Positions 37,180 through 48,231 of a stretch of 64,000 nt of DNA are shown in pieces. The stretch is from the NCBI GenBank assembly GCA_037447655.1, contig JBBHKE010000396.1:165496-229495 (forward strand), given 5' to 3'. This DNA is from Zygnema cylindricum. Its lineage: Eukaryota; Streptophyta; Zygnematophyceae; Zygnematales; Zygnemataceae. The notes below the pieces were generated by a model. That model was not told the origin of the DNA. It saw only the letters and a program-made list of their open reading frames with translations, and searched no databases. A program made the translations under genes and the position numbers. Within the stretch, counting starts at the first letter, position 1. The number at the start of each line of letters is the position of its first letter.

Positions 37180-38026
37180 TAGTGTTGGGTATCGGGTAAA
37201 TTCATATCGCGATAATCTCGATATTCGATATATCGAATATCGATCGAGGAGAATCCTCGATATATCGTACCGCGACTAACATAAATTATCGCGATATATA
37301 TCGCGATATATAGTATTTTTTAAATTTTTTTTTTTTTTTTTTTTATATAATATGTTATTTTTGCGAAAAAGTCAAATTGTCTAATACGCCACGTACGCCG
37401 TGATTTTCGTTCCGTGACTTAAAGGTAGACGCCGCAAAATGTAAAGGACAAAAAGTACTAATTCTGTAACTCTAATGATTGCTTTTTTGGGGTATGGTTA
37501 CACGAGGAGGTCTCTGTAGTAGTACGGACAGCAAAATTTATGTATTACAGAAGCATCGGGTATATCGCGTATCGTTTCTAAATAGGTTTTACATACGTGT
37601 TCTGATATGAATGGCTCCACGTAAGCTGACTATCAAATCTCAAAAATCATCAAACATCTAGAAACATACCTTTTTCTATGGAAAATCGTACTTGCGTTTG
37701 ACGTACGTGTACTTCACAAGTGTAACTCGTCAATGTACCTCAGAGATCTTCACTCCGCTGACTTTCAGGAAAAAACCGTATTTCTTTCCGGCAAAGATTT
37801 TACAATCACTTTGTCCGAAGTCACGAGGCTTTGAAAACCTGTGGGATTTTTTTTTTTATTTTTTTTTTTAGCTTCGATATATCGACGATACGATATATCG
37901 GCGATATATCGGCGATATATCACGATAATTTGAAATTCGATATATCGAAGCGATATATCGAATATCAAGTACCTGAAATTCGATATATATCGAATATTGG
38001 CAATGGGTCCTCGATACCCAACACTA
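37180..38026. mobile_element. hAT-like MITE, 847 bp
   Basis: Terminal inverted repeats TAGTGTTGGGTATCG / CGATACCCAACACTA, flanked by an 8-bp TSD CTATTAGG (37172-37179, 38027-38034). The sister LTR-4 keeps the empty site with one CTATTAGG (51408-51415). Both ends are packed with CGATATATCG-type palindromes, and T- and A-runs lie inside. There is no transposase. An 8-bp TSD and TAGTG ends fit the hAT superfamily; it must have been moved in trans. Confidence 0.9.
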
Positions 38027-38863
38027 CTATTAGGTATACTTTATATGCGACAGGCATTATTCGAAAATGACGTGTACCTTATATGCGACAAGGCGCATTT
38101 AAGACGAAGTACGCGGTTTCGGTACAGACAATATTTGGATAGAACCGTGTCGTTCCGACAGTGGATTGTGTTGTACTTTGAAGGCGGACGACGTCCGCCG
38201 CTTTTTATGGTTCACACTATTTAGAGGATGTATGATCAAGTGGGCCGTACGTATATAATATCAGCTTGCTGCGTGGACTTATCGACAAGTGACTAAGCAA
38301 GTTGTCACTTATGACGCGGATTTGTAGATGCGTTGGTGTAAATATTTGAAACATCAATGTTTTGTCTTATTAGAGATAATGATTTAGTGTTGATTAAAAT
38401 AGGTGTATTTTACATGATCAATGAGGGTATCGAAAGTTTAATTTGTGTGTCTTTATGTGTCATATTTGCAGACAAGTGTACGCTTACGATTGCTTGACTT
38501 TCAGGTGTGCACTTACGATTAAATTTTTTCTTAGTCAAGGGCTTTTATGGTTTAATAGAACTTAATGACAGTTACGTAATTTATGTTAGTTATCTTGACA
38601 CTTAGTTATTCGTTGACAGCTCACAAGTGTATATATATATGAATGAGTTTTGTTAAGAATTAATAATCAATGCAGGTTAGTAAAGTGGGGACCAAAGATG
38701 TAGTATTTTAGGGTTGTCGATTAGGTCATGCACTTTGAATGATATAATGATTATTTGATTATACTTTGATTATACTTTTGTTTATGTGTAATGCATTTGT
38801 TTGTTATTATTTCTTTATGTTGTTTTATATGTTTGATATGCATTGTTTAAGCATTTGTCCTAG

Positions 38864-38998
38864 GGTTTGCTTATGTTGATTATTCCATCAAACCTTAGAT
38901 GTTATCCTAAGGTTTGTTTATGTTGATTATTCCATCAAACCTTAGTTGTTGTCCTAAGGTTTGTTTATGTTCATTATTCCATCAAACCTTAGTTGATG
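38864..38998 (+). repeat. Tandem ~55-bp repeats in F LTR-1
   Basis: Three units of GTCCTAAGGTTTGTTTATGT + TGATTATTCCATCAAACCTTAG. LTR-4 has two units (52,236-52,325). AAACCTTAG and CTAAGGTTT are inverted within the unit. Copy number differs between LTRs of one element, so it is unstable. Confidence 0.75.
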
Positions 38999-39082
38999 TA
39001 TACTAAATGGAGGATGGATTTCAAATGAGTGTTCATTGGTCTAGCTTTGCTTACCTTTTTGGGTGATAGTTTGGGTGGCTTC

Positions 39083-40312
39083 TGTTGTTTTTGAAGATTT
39101 AGTTTCGTGCGTACGCGACGTTTCATGCGTACGTGAGGTTTCGTGCGTACTCGACGCGATTTGTAATGCGTGAGTACTTACTAAATTTAATATGGATGTT
39201 CGAATGGATTTGCGGATAGGGGAATTAAATGCATGAGTAAAATTAATGGAGTAATTGAGTGGCGCCAAATGCGTAATTGAAATGGACGGCGGATCGCAAA
39301 GAGATCCGATGTAAATATTCCAAAAATTAAAATAGTACGTCTCACGTACAAAACAATTTGCGACAGGCGCATTTATTGCAAACGACGCATATTCAGTACG
39401 GAAAAGATTTAGAAGGTACGGATTAATTTCGGCAGTGGTTCGAGGTACACGTGGAGGGCGGACTGCGTCCGCCGATATTTTTAAGAGACCACATTGTTTT
39501 TTATGACGTATTATCTAGTGGACTGTACATATGCGATGTCGGTTCACTACGTGGATTTATCTGCAAGTGAATAAGCAAGTTGTCACTTATGACGCGTATT
39601 TTGCAGACGCGTCGATTTAAATATTTGAAACAACATTGTTTTGTCTTATTTGTATTATTAAATTAGTGTTTATTATGACGTTTATATTTAAGTGGTTAAT
39701 TAGGGTTTCGACGGTTTAATTTGTGTGTGGAAAATATCGTACTTGTAGACAAGTGTATGCTCACGATTGCTTGACTCTCAGGTGTACGCTTACGATTAGT
39801 TTGATTTAATGACAGTTACGTAATTTACATTGGTTATTTTGACACTTAGTCATTCGTTGACAGCTCAAAAGTGTATATATAGGAATGAGCTTTGTTAGAA
39901 ATTAATCATCAATGCTTGTTAAGAAAAGTAGGGACCGAAGATGTAGACTTTTAGGGTTGCCGGTTAGGTCATGCACTTTGAATGATAAAATGATTATTTG
40001 ATTATACTTTTGTTAATGTGTGATGCATTTGTTTGTTATTTTTTATTTATGTTATTTTATATATGTTTGATATGCATTGTTTATGCATTTGTCCTATGGT
40101 TTGTTTATGTCGATTATTCCATCAAACCTTAGATGTTGTCATAGGGTTTATTTATGTTGATTATTCCATGAAACCCTAAATGTTGTTTGTTGCGTCTGTG
40201 TACGCATATAGAGGATGCATTTCATATGATTGTTAGTCAACCTATTTTTGCTTAGCTTCTTGCATGATAGTTTGGGTGGCTTCTGCGGTCTATTTTAGAC
40301 CAAAGAACAACA
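39083..40312 (+). repeat. F-b LTR-2 (5' LTR)
   Basis: TGTTGTTTTTGAAGATTTAG to AAAGAACAACA. It holds three near-repeats of TTTCGTGCGTACGCGACG (39,100-39,160), a hairpin GGATCGC..GATCC near 39,293, and the TATA box GTGTATATATAG at 39,871. Confidence 0.85.
39868..39895 (+). promoter_or_regulatory. F-family LTR core promoter (TATA)
   Basis: AAGTGTATATATAGGAATGA is conserved in all four F LTRs (near 38,628, 39,869, 42,069 and 52,005), preceded by TTGACAGCTCA. It is the best candidate for the polymerase II start of the F transcripts. Confidence 0.6.
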
Positions 40313-40329
40313 GGTTATGGGCCCACACC
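40313..40329 (+). promoter_or_regulatory. Half-tRNA primer-binding site, F-b
   Basis: GGTTATGGGCCCACACC starts at the first base after the LTR. The first 14 bases are complementary to the initiator tRNA-Met anticodon arm; CAC is then shifted relative to F-a's GGTTATGGGCCCACCAC. Confidence 0.8.
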
Positions 40330-41240
40330 CCATCTATCATATGTTAGGTTAAGTCGATGTAGGTTTTTGTCACACGCATTGCAGCGGGTTAATATTGTCC
40401 TTGCTGGTTGTATTGCAGTAATGGTGTCTGTGTACCCATGAGATCGGCCTTATCATGTGTTGGTATGTGCCGAGTTTAATCTTGCATCGCCCCAAGGGTT
40501 AACTTAGTGACAGTGCCGAAATGTCTACCCTCAATGAAAATGATTAATTATGAGAAATGATATTTTATTTTTGGAAAATACATATTCGTTTGATGGAGAG
40601 ATATGGAAGGTGGAGATTTGACGTTTGGGGGAGAGAGATCCCGAAGGTGGAGTTGTGACATGTGGTGGAGAGATCCAAATTTTGTGGATCGATGATTGTT
40701 GAAAATTGGATTTGTAATGTAGATTTGAGTTGTTGGAAATTTTTGGGAAATGTGACATTATTAGAATTTTTGGGAAAATACTATTTGTTATGTGAATTTT
40801 TATGGGAAATTTTGGGATTTGATAGTTTATGAAAAGAAAAAAAATATTATTGAAATCTAGATTTGTTATAATGAGGTAGGAATTATTTGAGCGGGGATAT
40901 ATTATTAGTGTGATCTTTTGGCTTTAATTTTTAGTTGATTTGTGATAGAATTTTGGGAATGTAGATCCGGATTTAGATATTGGAAGGAATTATTTTTGTT
41001 GTAATCGGAAGATGAAAACATAAATATATATATGTTATGTATTATGAAATCTGGATGGTTTGTGGAGGAAGAGGAAGCGATGGTGGAACAAGTAGGAAAA
41101 TTCTGGCGGAGGAATTTGGCGGATTCAGATGGAGGAGACAGCATGAGGTGACATTGGTGACAGCTGATGACTTAGTTTCCTGGAGTGTGACAATTGATGA
41201 CGTGGCATCATGGATGCACGAAACTAAATTTTCGGGGGAG
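40330..41240 (+). other. F-b internal region, non-coding
   Basis: AT-rich, with no frame of interest. It contains part of a GGTGGAGATTTGACG minisatellite (40,590-40,690) and ends with the polypurine tract TTCGGGGGAG. Similar to F-a's internal region (49,877-51,081), which has more minisatellite units. Confidence 0.75.
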
Positions 41241-42289
41241 TGTTGTTTTTGAAGATTTAGTTTCGTGCGTACGCGACGTTTCATGCGTACGTGAGGTTTC
41301 GTGCGTACTCGACGCGATTTGTAATGCGTGAGTACTAACTAAATTTAATATGGATGTTCGAATGGATTTGCGGATAGGGGAATTAAATGCATGAGTAAAA
41401 TTAATGGAGTAATTGAGTGGCGCCGAATGTGTAATTGAAATGGACGGCGGATCGCGAAGCGATCCGATGTAAATATTCCAAAAATTAAAATAGTACGTCG
41501 CACGTACAAAACACAACGCGACAAGTTAAAATAGTACGTCGCACATATAAAACAGTTTGCGACAAGCGCATTTATTGCAAACGACGCATATTCAGTACGG
41601 AAAAGATTTAGAAGGTACGGATTAATTTCGGCAGTGGTTCGAGGTACACGTGGAGGGCGGACTGCAACCGCCGATATTTTTAAGAGACCACATTGTTTTT
41701 TATGACGCATTATCTAGTGGACCGTACATATGTGATGTCGGTTCACTACGTGGATTTATCTGCTTGTGACTAAACACGTTGTCGCTTATGACGCGTATTT
41801 TGCAGACGCGTCGATTTAAATATTTGAAACAACATTGTTTTGTCTTATTTGTATTATTAAATTAGTGTTTATTATGACGTTTATATTTAATTGGTTAATT
41901 AGGGTTTCGACAGTTTAATTTATGTGTGAAAAATATCGAACTTGTAGACAAGTGTACGCTCACGATTGCTTCACTCTCAGGTGTACGCTTACGATTAGTT
42001 TGATTTAATGACAGTTACGTAATTTACGTTGGTTATTTTGACACTTAATCATTTGTTGACAGCTCACAAGTGTATATATAGGAATGAGCTTTGTAAGAAA
42101 TTAATCATCAATGCTTGTTAAGAAAAGTAGGGACCAAAGATGTAGACTTTTAGGGTTGCCGGTTAGGTCATGCACTTTGAATGATAAAATGATTATTTGA
42201 TTATACTTTTGTTAATGTGTGATGCATTTGTTTGTTATTTTTTATTTATGTTATTTTATATATGTTTGATATGCATTGTTTATGCATTT
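41241..42289 (+). repeat. F-b LTR-3 (3' LTR), first piece
   Basis: Subtype b LTR beginning after TTCGGGGGAG. It breaks at CATTT (42285-42289), where D inserted, and resumes at 49656. It includes an extra ~50-bp local duplication around 41,500-41,560 (AAATAGTACGTCGCAC repeated). Confidence 0.85.
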
Positions 42290-42316
42290 TGTTGTCTTTT
42301 TGGAAAGCTTTCTGTC

Positions 42317-42540
42317 TCAGAGCAGCGCAGCTGCTTTACAGTCAAAGCAGCGCAACTGCTATACAGACAGAGCAGCGCAGCTGCTATACAACACAGCAGC
42401 GTAGCTGCTATACAGTAGCGCAGCTGCTATACAGCAGAGCAACTCCTATACAACAGAGCAGTTGCTATTCAGCAGAGCAGCGCAACAGCAGAGCAGCTGC
42501 TATACAGCAGAGCAGCGCAGCAGCAAAGCTGCAACACAGA
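42317..42540 (+). repeat. GCAGCTGC tandem repeats in D U3
   Basis: About ten imperfect units of AGAGCAGCGCAGCTGCTATA, each holding the palindrome GCAGCTGC. The middle LTR (47,519-47,690) has fewer units. Possibly transcription-factor sites; unstable in number. Confidence 0.75.
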
Positions 42541-42823
42541 CAGGACAAGGCAACCATGATTATATTTGATATGGTCCGTACAGACAACGCAACGACTAAT
42601 ATTCTTAATGTGATTCTGTATAGGAAAGATCAACTGTGATAGATACGATTTAAGTTAGCTTAGTGATAGCTCAGTGGTAGCTTAGTGATAGCTCAATGGT
42701 AGCTTGACAGATTAGTGGTAGCTTGGTGGTTTGATGTACCTCTCAAGTACAATGGTGTTGCCAGTTCAACACAAGTATAAGACTTAGGACTCATAGCATA
42801 TTATGTATCCAGATTTCCAAGTA

Positions 42824-42996
42824 CAGTAGAACCTCTCTAAAACAATACTCTTGGGAGCGAGGGTTGGTATCGAATTAGACAGGTTATTCAATTAAGCATG
42901 GTCATAATTTACAAAGGCCCAACTTTAGGCCTGGCACAGGTATTGAATTATGGAGGTTATTGAATTAGGCAGTATTGTTTTAGAGAGGTTCTACTG
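42824..42996. mobile_element. pogo/Emigrant-like MITE, 173 bp
   Basis: Terminal inverted repeats of about 25 bp beginning CAGTAGAACCTCTCTAAAAC, flanked by TA (42822-42823, 42997-42998). The other D LTR has no insert at the matching place (about 47,962). Ends and TA target fit the pogo group (plant Emigrant/Lemi1 MITEs begin CAGTAAAACCTCTA). A pogo-type transposase relic lies at 19.5-21.4 kb, but no direct link is shown. Confidence 0.9.
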
Positions 42997-43177
42997 TAGT
43001 AAAACAGTTTTCTTGAGTGTTGTCGGGTCAATTGTGCTATAACTTTGGGAGTTATCCCTGTTTATATTACTCTATATTCAAATAGAGTTTGGTGAGGTTT
43101 GGATGCTTGTATAAGAATTGGTGAGCACTTAAGAACAATTGTTTGGTAGGATTCTTGATAGCTTCTGAGAGTGTATC

Positions 43178-46100
43178 ATGTCTACTTCTACTACTACTGC
43201 TGCTCCTCCACCTGCACTAGTGGTTGTAGAACAACAGGTTATGGGCCTGTCATGAAGAATTCCTATCTTTTCCGGGGATAAGTATGTTTACTGGGCGGAT
43301 ATGGTAGAAACACATTTTTAAAATGTCAATCTTTTGGATATATTGGATGGTTCGCTGGATGAATCTGATCCATCATCGTCTAAGAAAAACACGCAAGCTC
43401 GTTCTATTTTGAAATTTTGTATATCTGAGGACTTAGCTATGTCTCGGATAAAGATGAAAAAAGCAATTGATATCTGGAAATCTCTTAAAAGTGATTATGA
43501 AAAGGCCAAGGTCCAAGAAGAGCTTCTATTAGCTAGAAAAATTTGGGACTATAAGTACATTGGCAGTACAATGGCTGAATATTCTAACAAATTTCGTATC
43601 CTTGTAGATGCACATGCTTGTGCAGGTGGGGTGTTTCCTCCTTTTCAACAGGCGGCATTGCTCATGAGGGGTCTCCCTCGTAGTATGAAAGGAGCATCTG
43701 ACATGCTCAAACAAAAAGTTAAAGCTAGCTGGACTTTACAGTTAGCCATCAATATTTTACTAGAGGAGGAAGCTACATCTAATATTCTCAATGTTGAGCA
43801 AGTAGAGGCTTTTAATTCAGACTTTGAGAGAAAAGGACAGTTTAATCAGCAAAGGAATCAGTTTAATTAGTTCAGACAGTTTAATCAAGGTGGAAATAGA
43901 CAATCCAACAATGCATGCTTTTATTGTAGTGAGAGAGGTCATGGATACAAATTTTGTCCTACACTTAAAAAAGCTAACGATACAGGTTTATACCGGCCGG
44001 GATGGCAACAAAGCCAGTTTTACAAAGCCTTCACGGGGACTACACCTCGTGGAAATGCACTATTTTCGGCTTCTTCGTCTCTCCAAGACGAGACTTTGAC
44101 GATTTCTACGGAGGACGATACGGATCTCTTCGCTATGGCGGCAACAATAGAGGGCGCGAAGGATCCCGGATGGATAATGGATACAGGAGCGTCAGCCCAC
44201 ATGTGCTAGAACAAGGCCATCTTCAAAAATCTGAAAGCAACGCCGGAGAAAAATATTTTTTATGTTTGTGGAATGAGTGTCCAAACTCGTGCTGTGGGTG
44301 ATGTGTCCTTACTAGTTGATGTAGAAGGAAAAGCAATTGAAAGGACTTTTCACAATGTCTTATTTGTGCCTGACTTTAAGAAAAATCTGTTTTCTACGTC
44401 GTTGGTAGAGAGCAAAGGCTTTGAGGTTAATTTGAAAAATGGTCGGCAAGTTGTTAGCAAAAATGGCAAGGTTGCGGTTACAGGTACTAGAGATAGTAGC
44501 AAGATGTATCGCATGGATATGGCTAATACCAAGGAGAATGATGTTTTGTACTCCGGTGTTTTGCACTCAGATGAGTTGTGGCACAAAAGATTAGGCCATG
44601 TAAATTATGATAGTTTGAGGAAAATGGTCATTGATGGAAAAATAGAGGGTGTATCAATCACAGATGGGCCGGTCAAAACTTGCGATGGTTGCGCTTTAGG
44701 CAAAATCCACAGATTGCCATTTCCTAAGGAGTCTGAGCATCGGTCAACGAAACTTTTACAACAAATTCATTCGAATGTCTTTGGTCCGGCGAAGGTTCCA
44801 TCTGCCGGATGGTCACCTTCACAGATGATTTCTCCAGGTTTACAAAAGTTTACTTCATGAAGGAGAAGAGTGAAGTGTTTGGTCATTTCAAACACTATAA
44901 AGCATGGGCTGAAAAACTTCATAATTCATCAATTTTACAACTCAGATCGGACAATGGTGGTGAATATACATCGAAAGAATTTGAAACCTTTTTACTTGAG
45001 GAAGGCATTAGTCATCTTTTGACTGTTCCATATTCACCGGAACAAAATGGGGTGTCGAAAAGACTGAATAGAATTCTCACGGAAAGCTCTAGGTCTATGC
45101 TCGCAGATAAAAATGGTGATCCGAAATTTTGGGTTGAGGCTCTAAATTGTGCAGTTTATATTAAAAATAGGATAGGATCAAGATCAGTAGAAACAACTCC
45201 TTACGAAATTTGGACAGGTAGCAAACCAGATGTTAGCCATTTCAAAGTCTTTCGTAGTCAATGCTTTATATTGGATACGTCTACAGACAAATGGAAAATG
45301 GAACCAAAGGGATTACCGGGTATTCAGTTAGGTTATGATGATCACTCAAAAGGTTATAGAGTCTTTGTGTTTGAAAGGCAGAAAATAGTTGTAGCTAGAA
45401 ACATCATTGTTAAAGATGAACTAGACTCCATAGATTTATTTCAAATGACAAAGCAACAAAAGCAACAAAAAGTACAGGAGTATGTCATCTTAGATTGCTT
45501 ACTGGAAATTATCCCGCACATTCCACAAACTCCAGTAATGACTCCGGAGTCAGACTCTCTCCAAGTTTCTCACCAACTTCGGGTCCAGACAGACCAAGAG
45601 CAGTCAATACACACGGATCGCAACCAGCGCAATCAATGCAATCAGCGCAATGCGCGGCATCTGACGATCTCAGCCTCAAAATTTCCGAGGGAAGAAGATC
45701 AAGCAGGCGCCTGCAAGCAAGCTCTCACTTTGCCTACTTGGCAGTCTCAAGGGAGCCCTTGACTATCCAAGAGGCCTTTTCATCACCAGAGCGGAATCAC
45801 TGGATTGAGGCGGCAAACGACGAAATGAAGTCGATCATGGAGGCACAAACATGGGAGCTCGTGGACCTTCCTCCAGACCGAAAAGCGATCGGCAGCAAAT
45901 GGGTATTCAAGGTGAAGTTAAATCCTGATAACACCATTGAACCCTATAAGGCCAGACTTGTGGCAAAGGGGTATAATCAAAAGGAAGGAATCGATTTTGA
46001 AGAAACATTTTCTCCGGTTGTAGTATTTCCAACAGTTAGGATTTTGCTGTCCCTAGCTGCTATAGAAGATATGGAAATTCATCAAATGGATGTAAAAACG

Positions 46101-47330
46101 ACCTTCTTGCATGGAGAACTAGAAGAGATTATTTACATGCAGCAGCCTCAAAAGTATGTGGAACCAGGAAAAGAGCACTTAGTATGCAAGATGCTAAAAT
46201 CTTTGTACGGCCTAAAACAGGCCCCCAGACAGTGGAATATAAAGCTTGATGAATTCTTGACTAGTCTAGGATTTCAAAGGATAAGTTCTGATCACTCTGT
46301 CTATGTTCTAAAGGGTGAAAATGGGATATTGTATATAGCAGTATATGTAGATGATTTGCTATTAATTAGCAAATCAATGGCTGAAATTAACAAAATCAAA
46401 ATTGCTCTAAACTCACGGTTTGAGATGAAAGACCTCGGTGAGGCAAAATATATTTTGGGTATCCAGGTAGAGAGGGACAGAAATAAGAAAATCATAAAAT
46501 TGACTAAAAAAGAGGCTATTGGAAACATGTTAGATGAGTACGGAATGCGGGGGGCAAAAGGATGTTTTACTCCAATGGAGTTTCGGTAGAAGTTAGAGGG
46601 AGAAGAGACAGAACCAGGTGTCATTGTTACCGAGTATTTAGAGTCAAGGGAGAATGATCCTATGACAATAATACCTTATAGACAGATAGTGGGAAGCTTA
46701 ATATATTTCATGAACTGTACCCGTCTTGACATTGCTGCAGTAGTCAAGGTACTGACCATGAGTCTAGAAAATCCGAGAAAATCTGATCTTAATGCAGCAA
46801 AGAGAGTCTTAAAATATTTGGTAGGAACTAAAGATCTCAAACTCACTCTAGGCGGAGGAGAAGTCAAGCTGCAAACATGGATAGATGCAAGCTTTGGCGA
46901 CATGCCAAGCCGGAAATCCACCACGGGATTCGTTCTACAAATTGGGAACGATACTTGCTGTTGGAGCACCAAACTTCAAAAGGTTACAACACAGTCGACA
47001 ATGGAGTCAGAATATATGGCAACAAGCTCGGCCCTCAAAGAACTCTTATGGGTAAAATCCATGTTACAAGAACTAGGATACATGCAAGTTGGTCCACAGG
47101 TAATCTGGTGTGATAACCAGGCTGCCATTAACATTGCTTCTAACCCGAGTCATCACTTCAAAAGCAAGCACATGGATGTACGATTACACTTTGTAAGAGA
47201 AAAGGTATTCTCTAGAGTGATTAAATTATGTTATTTGCCAGATGCAAAAATGATTGCTGATATGCTCACTAAAGCCCTTCCTGCTCCTAAGCTGAAGTAT
47301 TGTAGGGACGCAGTGGGATTAATTGAATAG
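43178..47330 (+). pseudogene. Element D gag-pol, nearly full length but broken
   Basis: Gag starts in the LTR (MSTSTTTAAPPPA..VVEQQVMGL) but meets TGA right after. The main Gag stretch is 43334-43870, then a zinc knuckle (CFYCSERGHGYKFC), protease (WIMDTGASAHMC, followed by TAG), integrase (WHKRLGHVNYDSL; RSDNGGEYTSKEF; SPEQNGVSKRLNR) with a frameshift near 44,810, RT (45495-46589: CKWVF-type KWVFKVKLNPD, HQMDVKTTFLHGELEE, YVDDLLLI) and RNase H (46662-47330: TQSTMESEYMATSSALKELL, WCDNQAAINIASNPSHHFKS). A TAG at 46587 splits RT from RNase H. It is the most complete pol in the window. Confidence 0.93.
43237..43251 (+). promoter_or_regulatory. Half-tRNA primer-binding site, D first copy
   Basis: GGTTATGGGCCTGTC: the first 11 bases match the shared site, then it diverges. 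Identical in the second copy at 48232. It encodes QVMGLS. Confidence 0.65.
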
Positions 47331-47491
47331 TTGAATTGCTGCACTGCCATACTGACACTCTGCAATAATTCCACTATTGTGAGGTAGTGGGACTGGGTGA
47401 CTTGCTAAATTGCTATATTGTTATGCTGCGATTCTCCGCTAGTTTATCACCGCAGCTGCGCCGGGATATTGAGTCTAAAGCTTTAGGGGAG

Positions 47492-48231
47492 TGTTTTCTT
47501 TTTGGAAAGCTTTCAGTCTTAGAGCAGCGCAGCTGCTTTACAGACATAGCAGCGTAGCTGCTATACAGACAGAGCAGCGCAGCTGCTATACAGCAGCGCA
47601 GCTGCTATACAGCAGAGCAGTTGCTATACAGGAGAGCAGCGCAACAGCAGAGCAGCGCAGCAGCAAAACTGCAACACAGACAAGACAAGGCAGCCATGAT
47701 TATATTTTATATGGTCCGTACGGACAACGTAACGTCTAATATTCTTAATGTGATTCTGTACACGATAGAGCAACTGCGATAGGTACGATTCTAGTTAGCT
47801 TAGTGATTGCTCAGTGGTAGCTTAGTGATAGCTCAATGGTAGCTTGACAGATTAGTGGTAGCTTGGTGGTTTGATGTACCTCTTAAGTACAATGGTGTTG
47901 CCAGTTCAACACAAGTATAAGACTTAGGACTCATAGCATATTATGTATCTAGACTTCCTAGTAGTAAAACTGCAAACAGTTTTTGGGAAACTTCTGAGTA
48001 TTATATCTTGAGTGTTGTCGAGTCAATTGTGCTATAACTTTGGGAGTTATCCGTGTTTATGCTACTCTATATTCAGATAGAGTTTTGTGAGGTTTGGATG
48101 CTTGTATAAGAATTGGTGAGCACTTAAGAACAGCTGTATCGTAGGATTCTTGATAGCTTCTGAGAGTGTATCATGTCTACTTCTACTACTACTGCTGCTT
48201 CTCCACCTGCACCGGTAGTTGTAGAACAACA
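47492..48231 (+). repeat. D middle LTR
   Basis: 740 bp, preceded by polypurine TTTAGGGGAG, start TGTTTTCTTTTTGG (one change), end GTAGAACAACA. It lacks the MITE. It is followed by the primer site GGTTATGGGCC and a second gag, so it serves as 3' LTR of one unit and 5' LTR of the next. Confidence 0.85.

Larger units (their letters stand above)
36846..39082 (+). repeat. F-a LTR-1, interrupted
   Basis: Starts TGTTGTTTTTGAAGATTGAG, subtype a (same as LTR-4 at 51082). It contains the MITE 37180-38026 and a TATA box near 38,628 (AAGTGTATATATA). It lacks the last 31 or so bases because F-b begins at 39083. Confidence 0.85.
42290..43236 (+). repeat. D 5' LTR
   Basis: 947 bp including a 173-bp pogo-like MITE. 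U3 (42,317-42,540) is built of AGAGCAGCGCAGCTGCTATA-type repeats. It ends GTAGAACAACA. The gag ATG is at 43178, 59 bases before the LTR end. Confidence 0.88.

Noticed and set aside
37831-38070. Open frame at the right end of the hAT-like MITE
   Set aside because: Generated by repeated CGATATATCG palindromes; it crosses the MITE boundary into LTR sequence.
40313-41240. Captured host gene in F
   Set aside because: Both strands of both F internal regions were read; no conserved protein or shared open frame was found.
42317-42540. CRISPR-like array
   Set aside because: Units are contiguous imperfect repeats without unique spacers, in a eukaryotic LTR.
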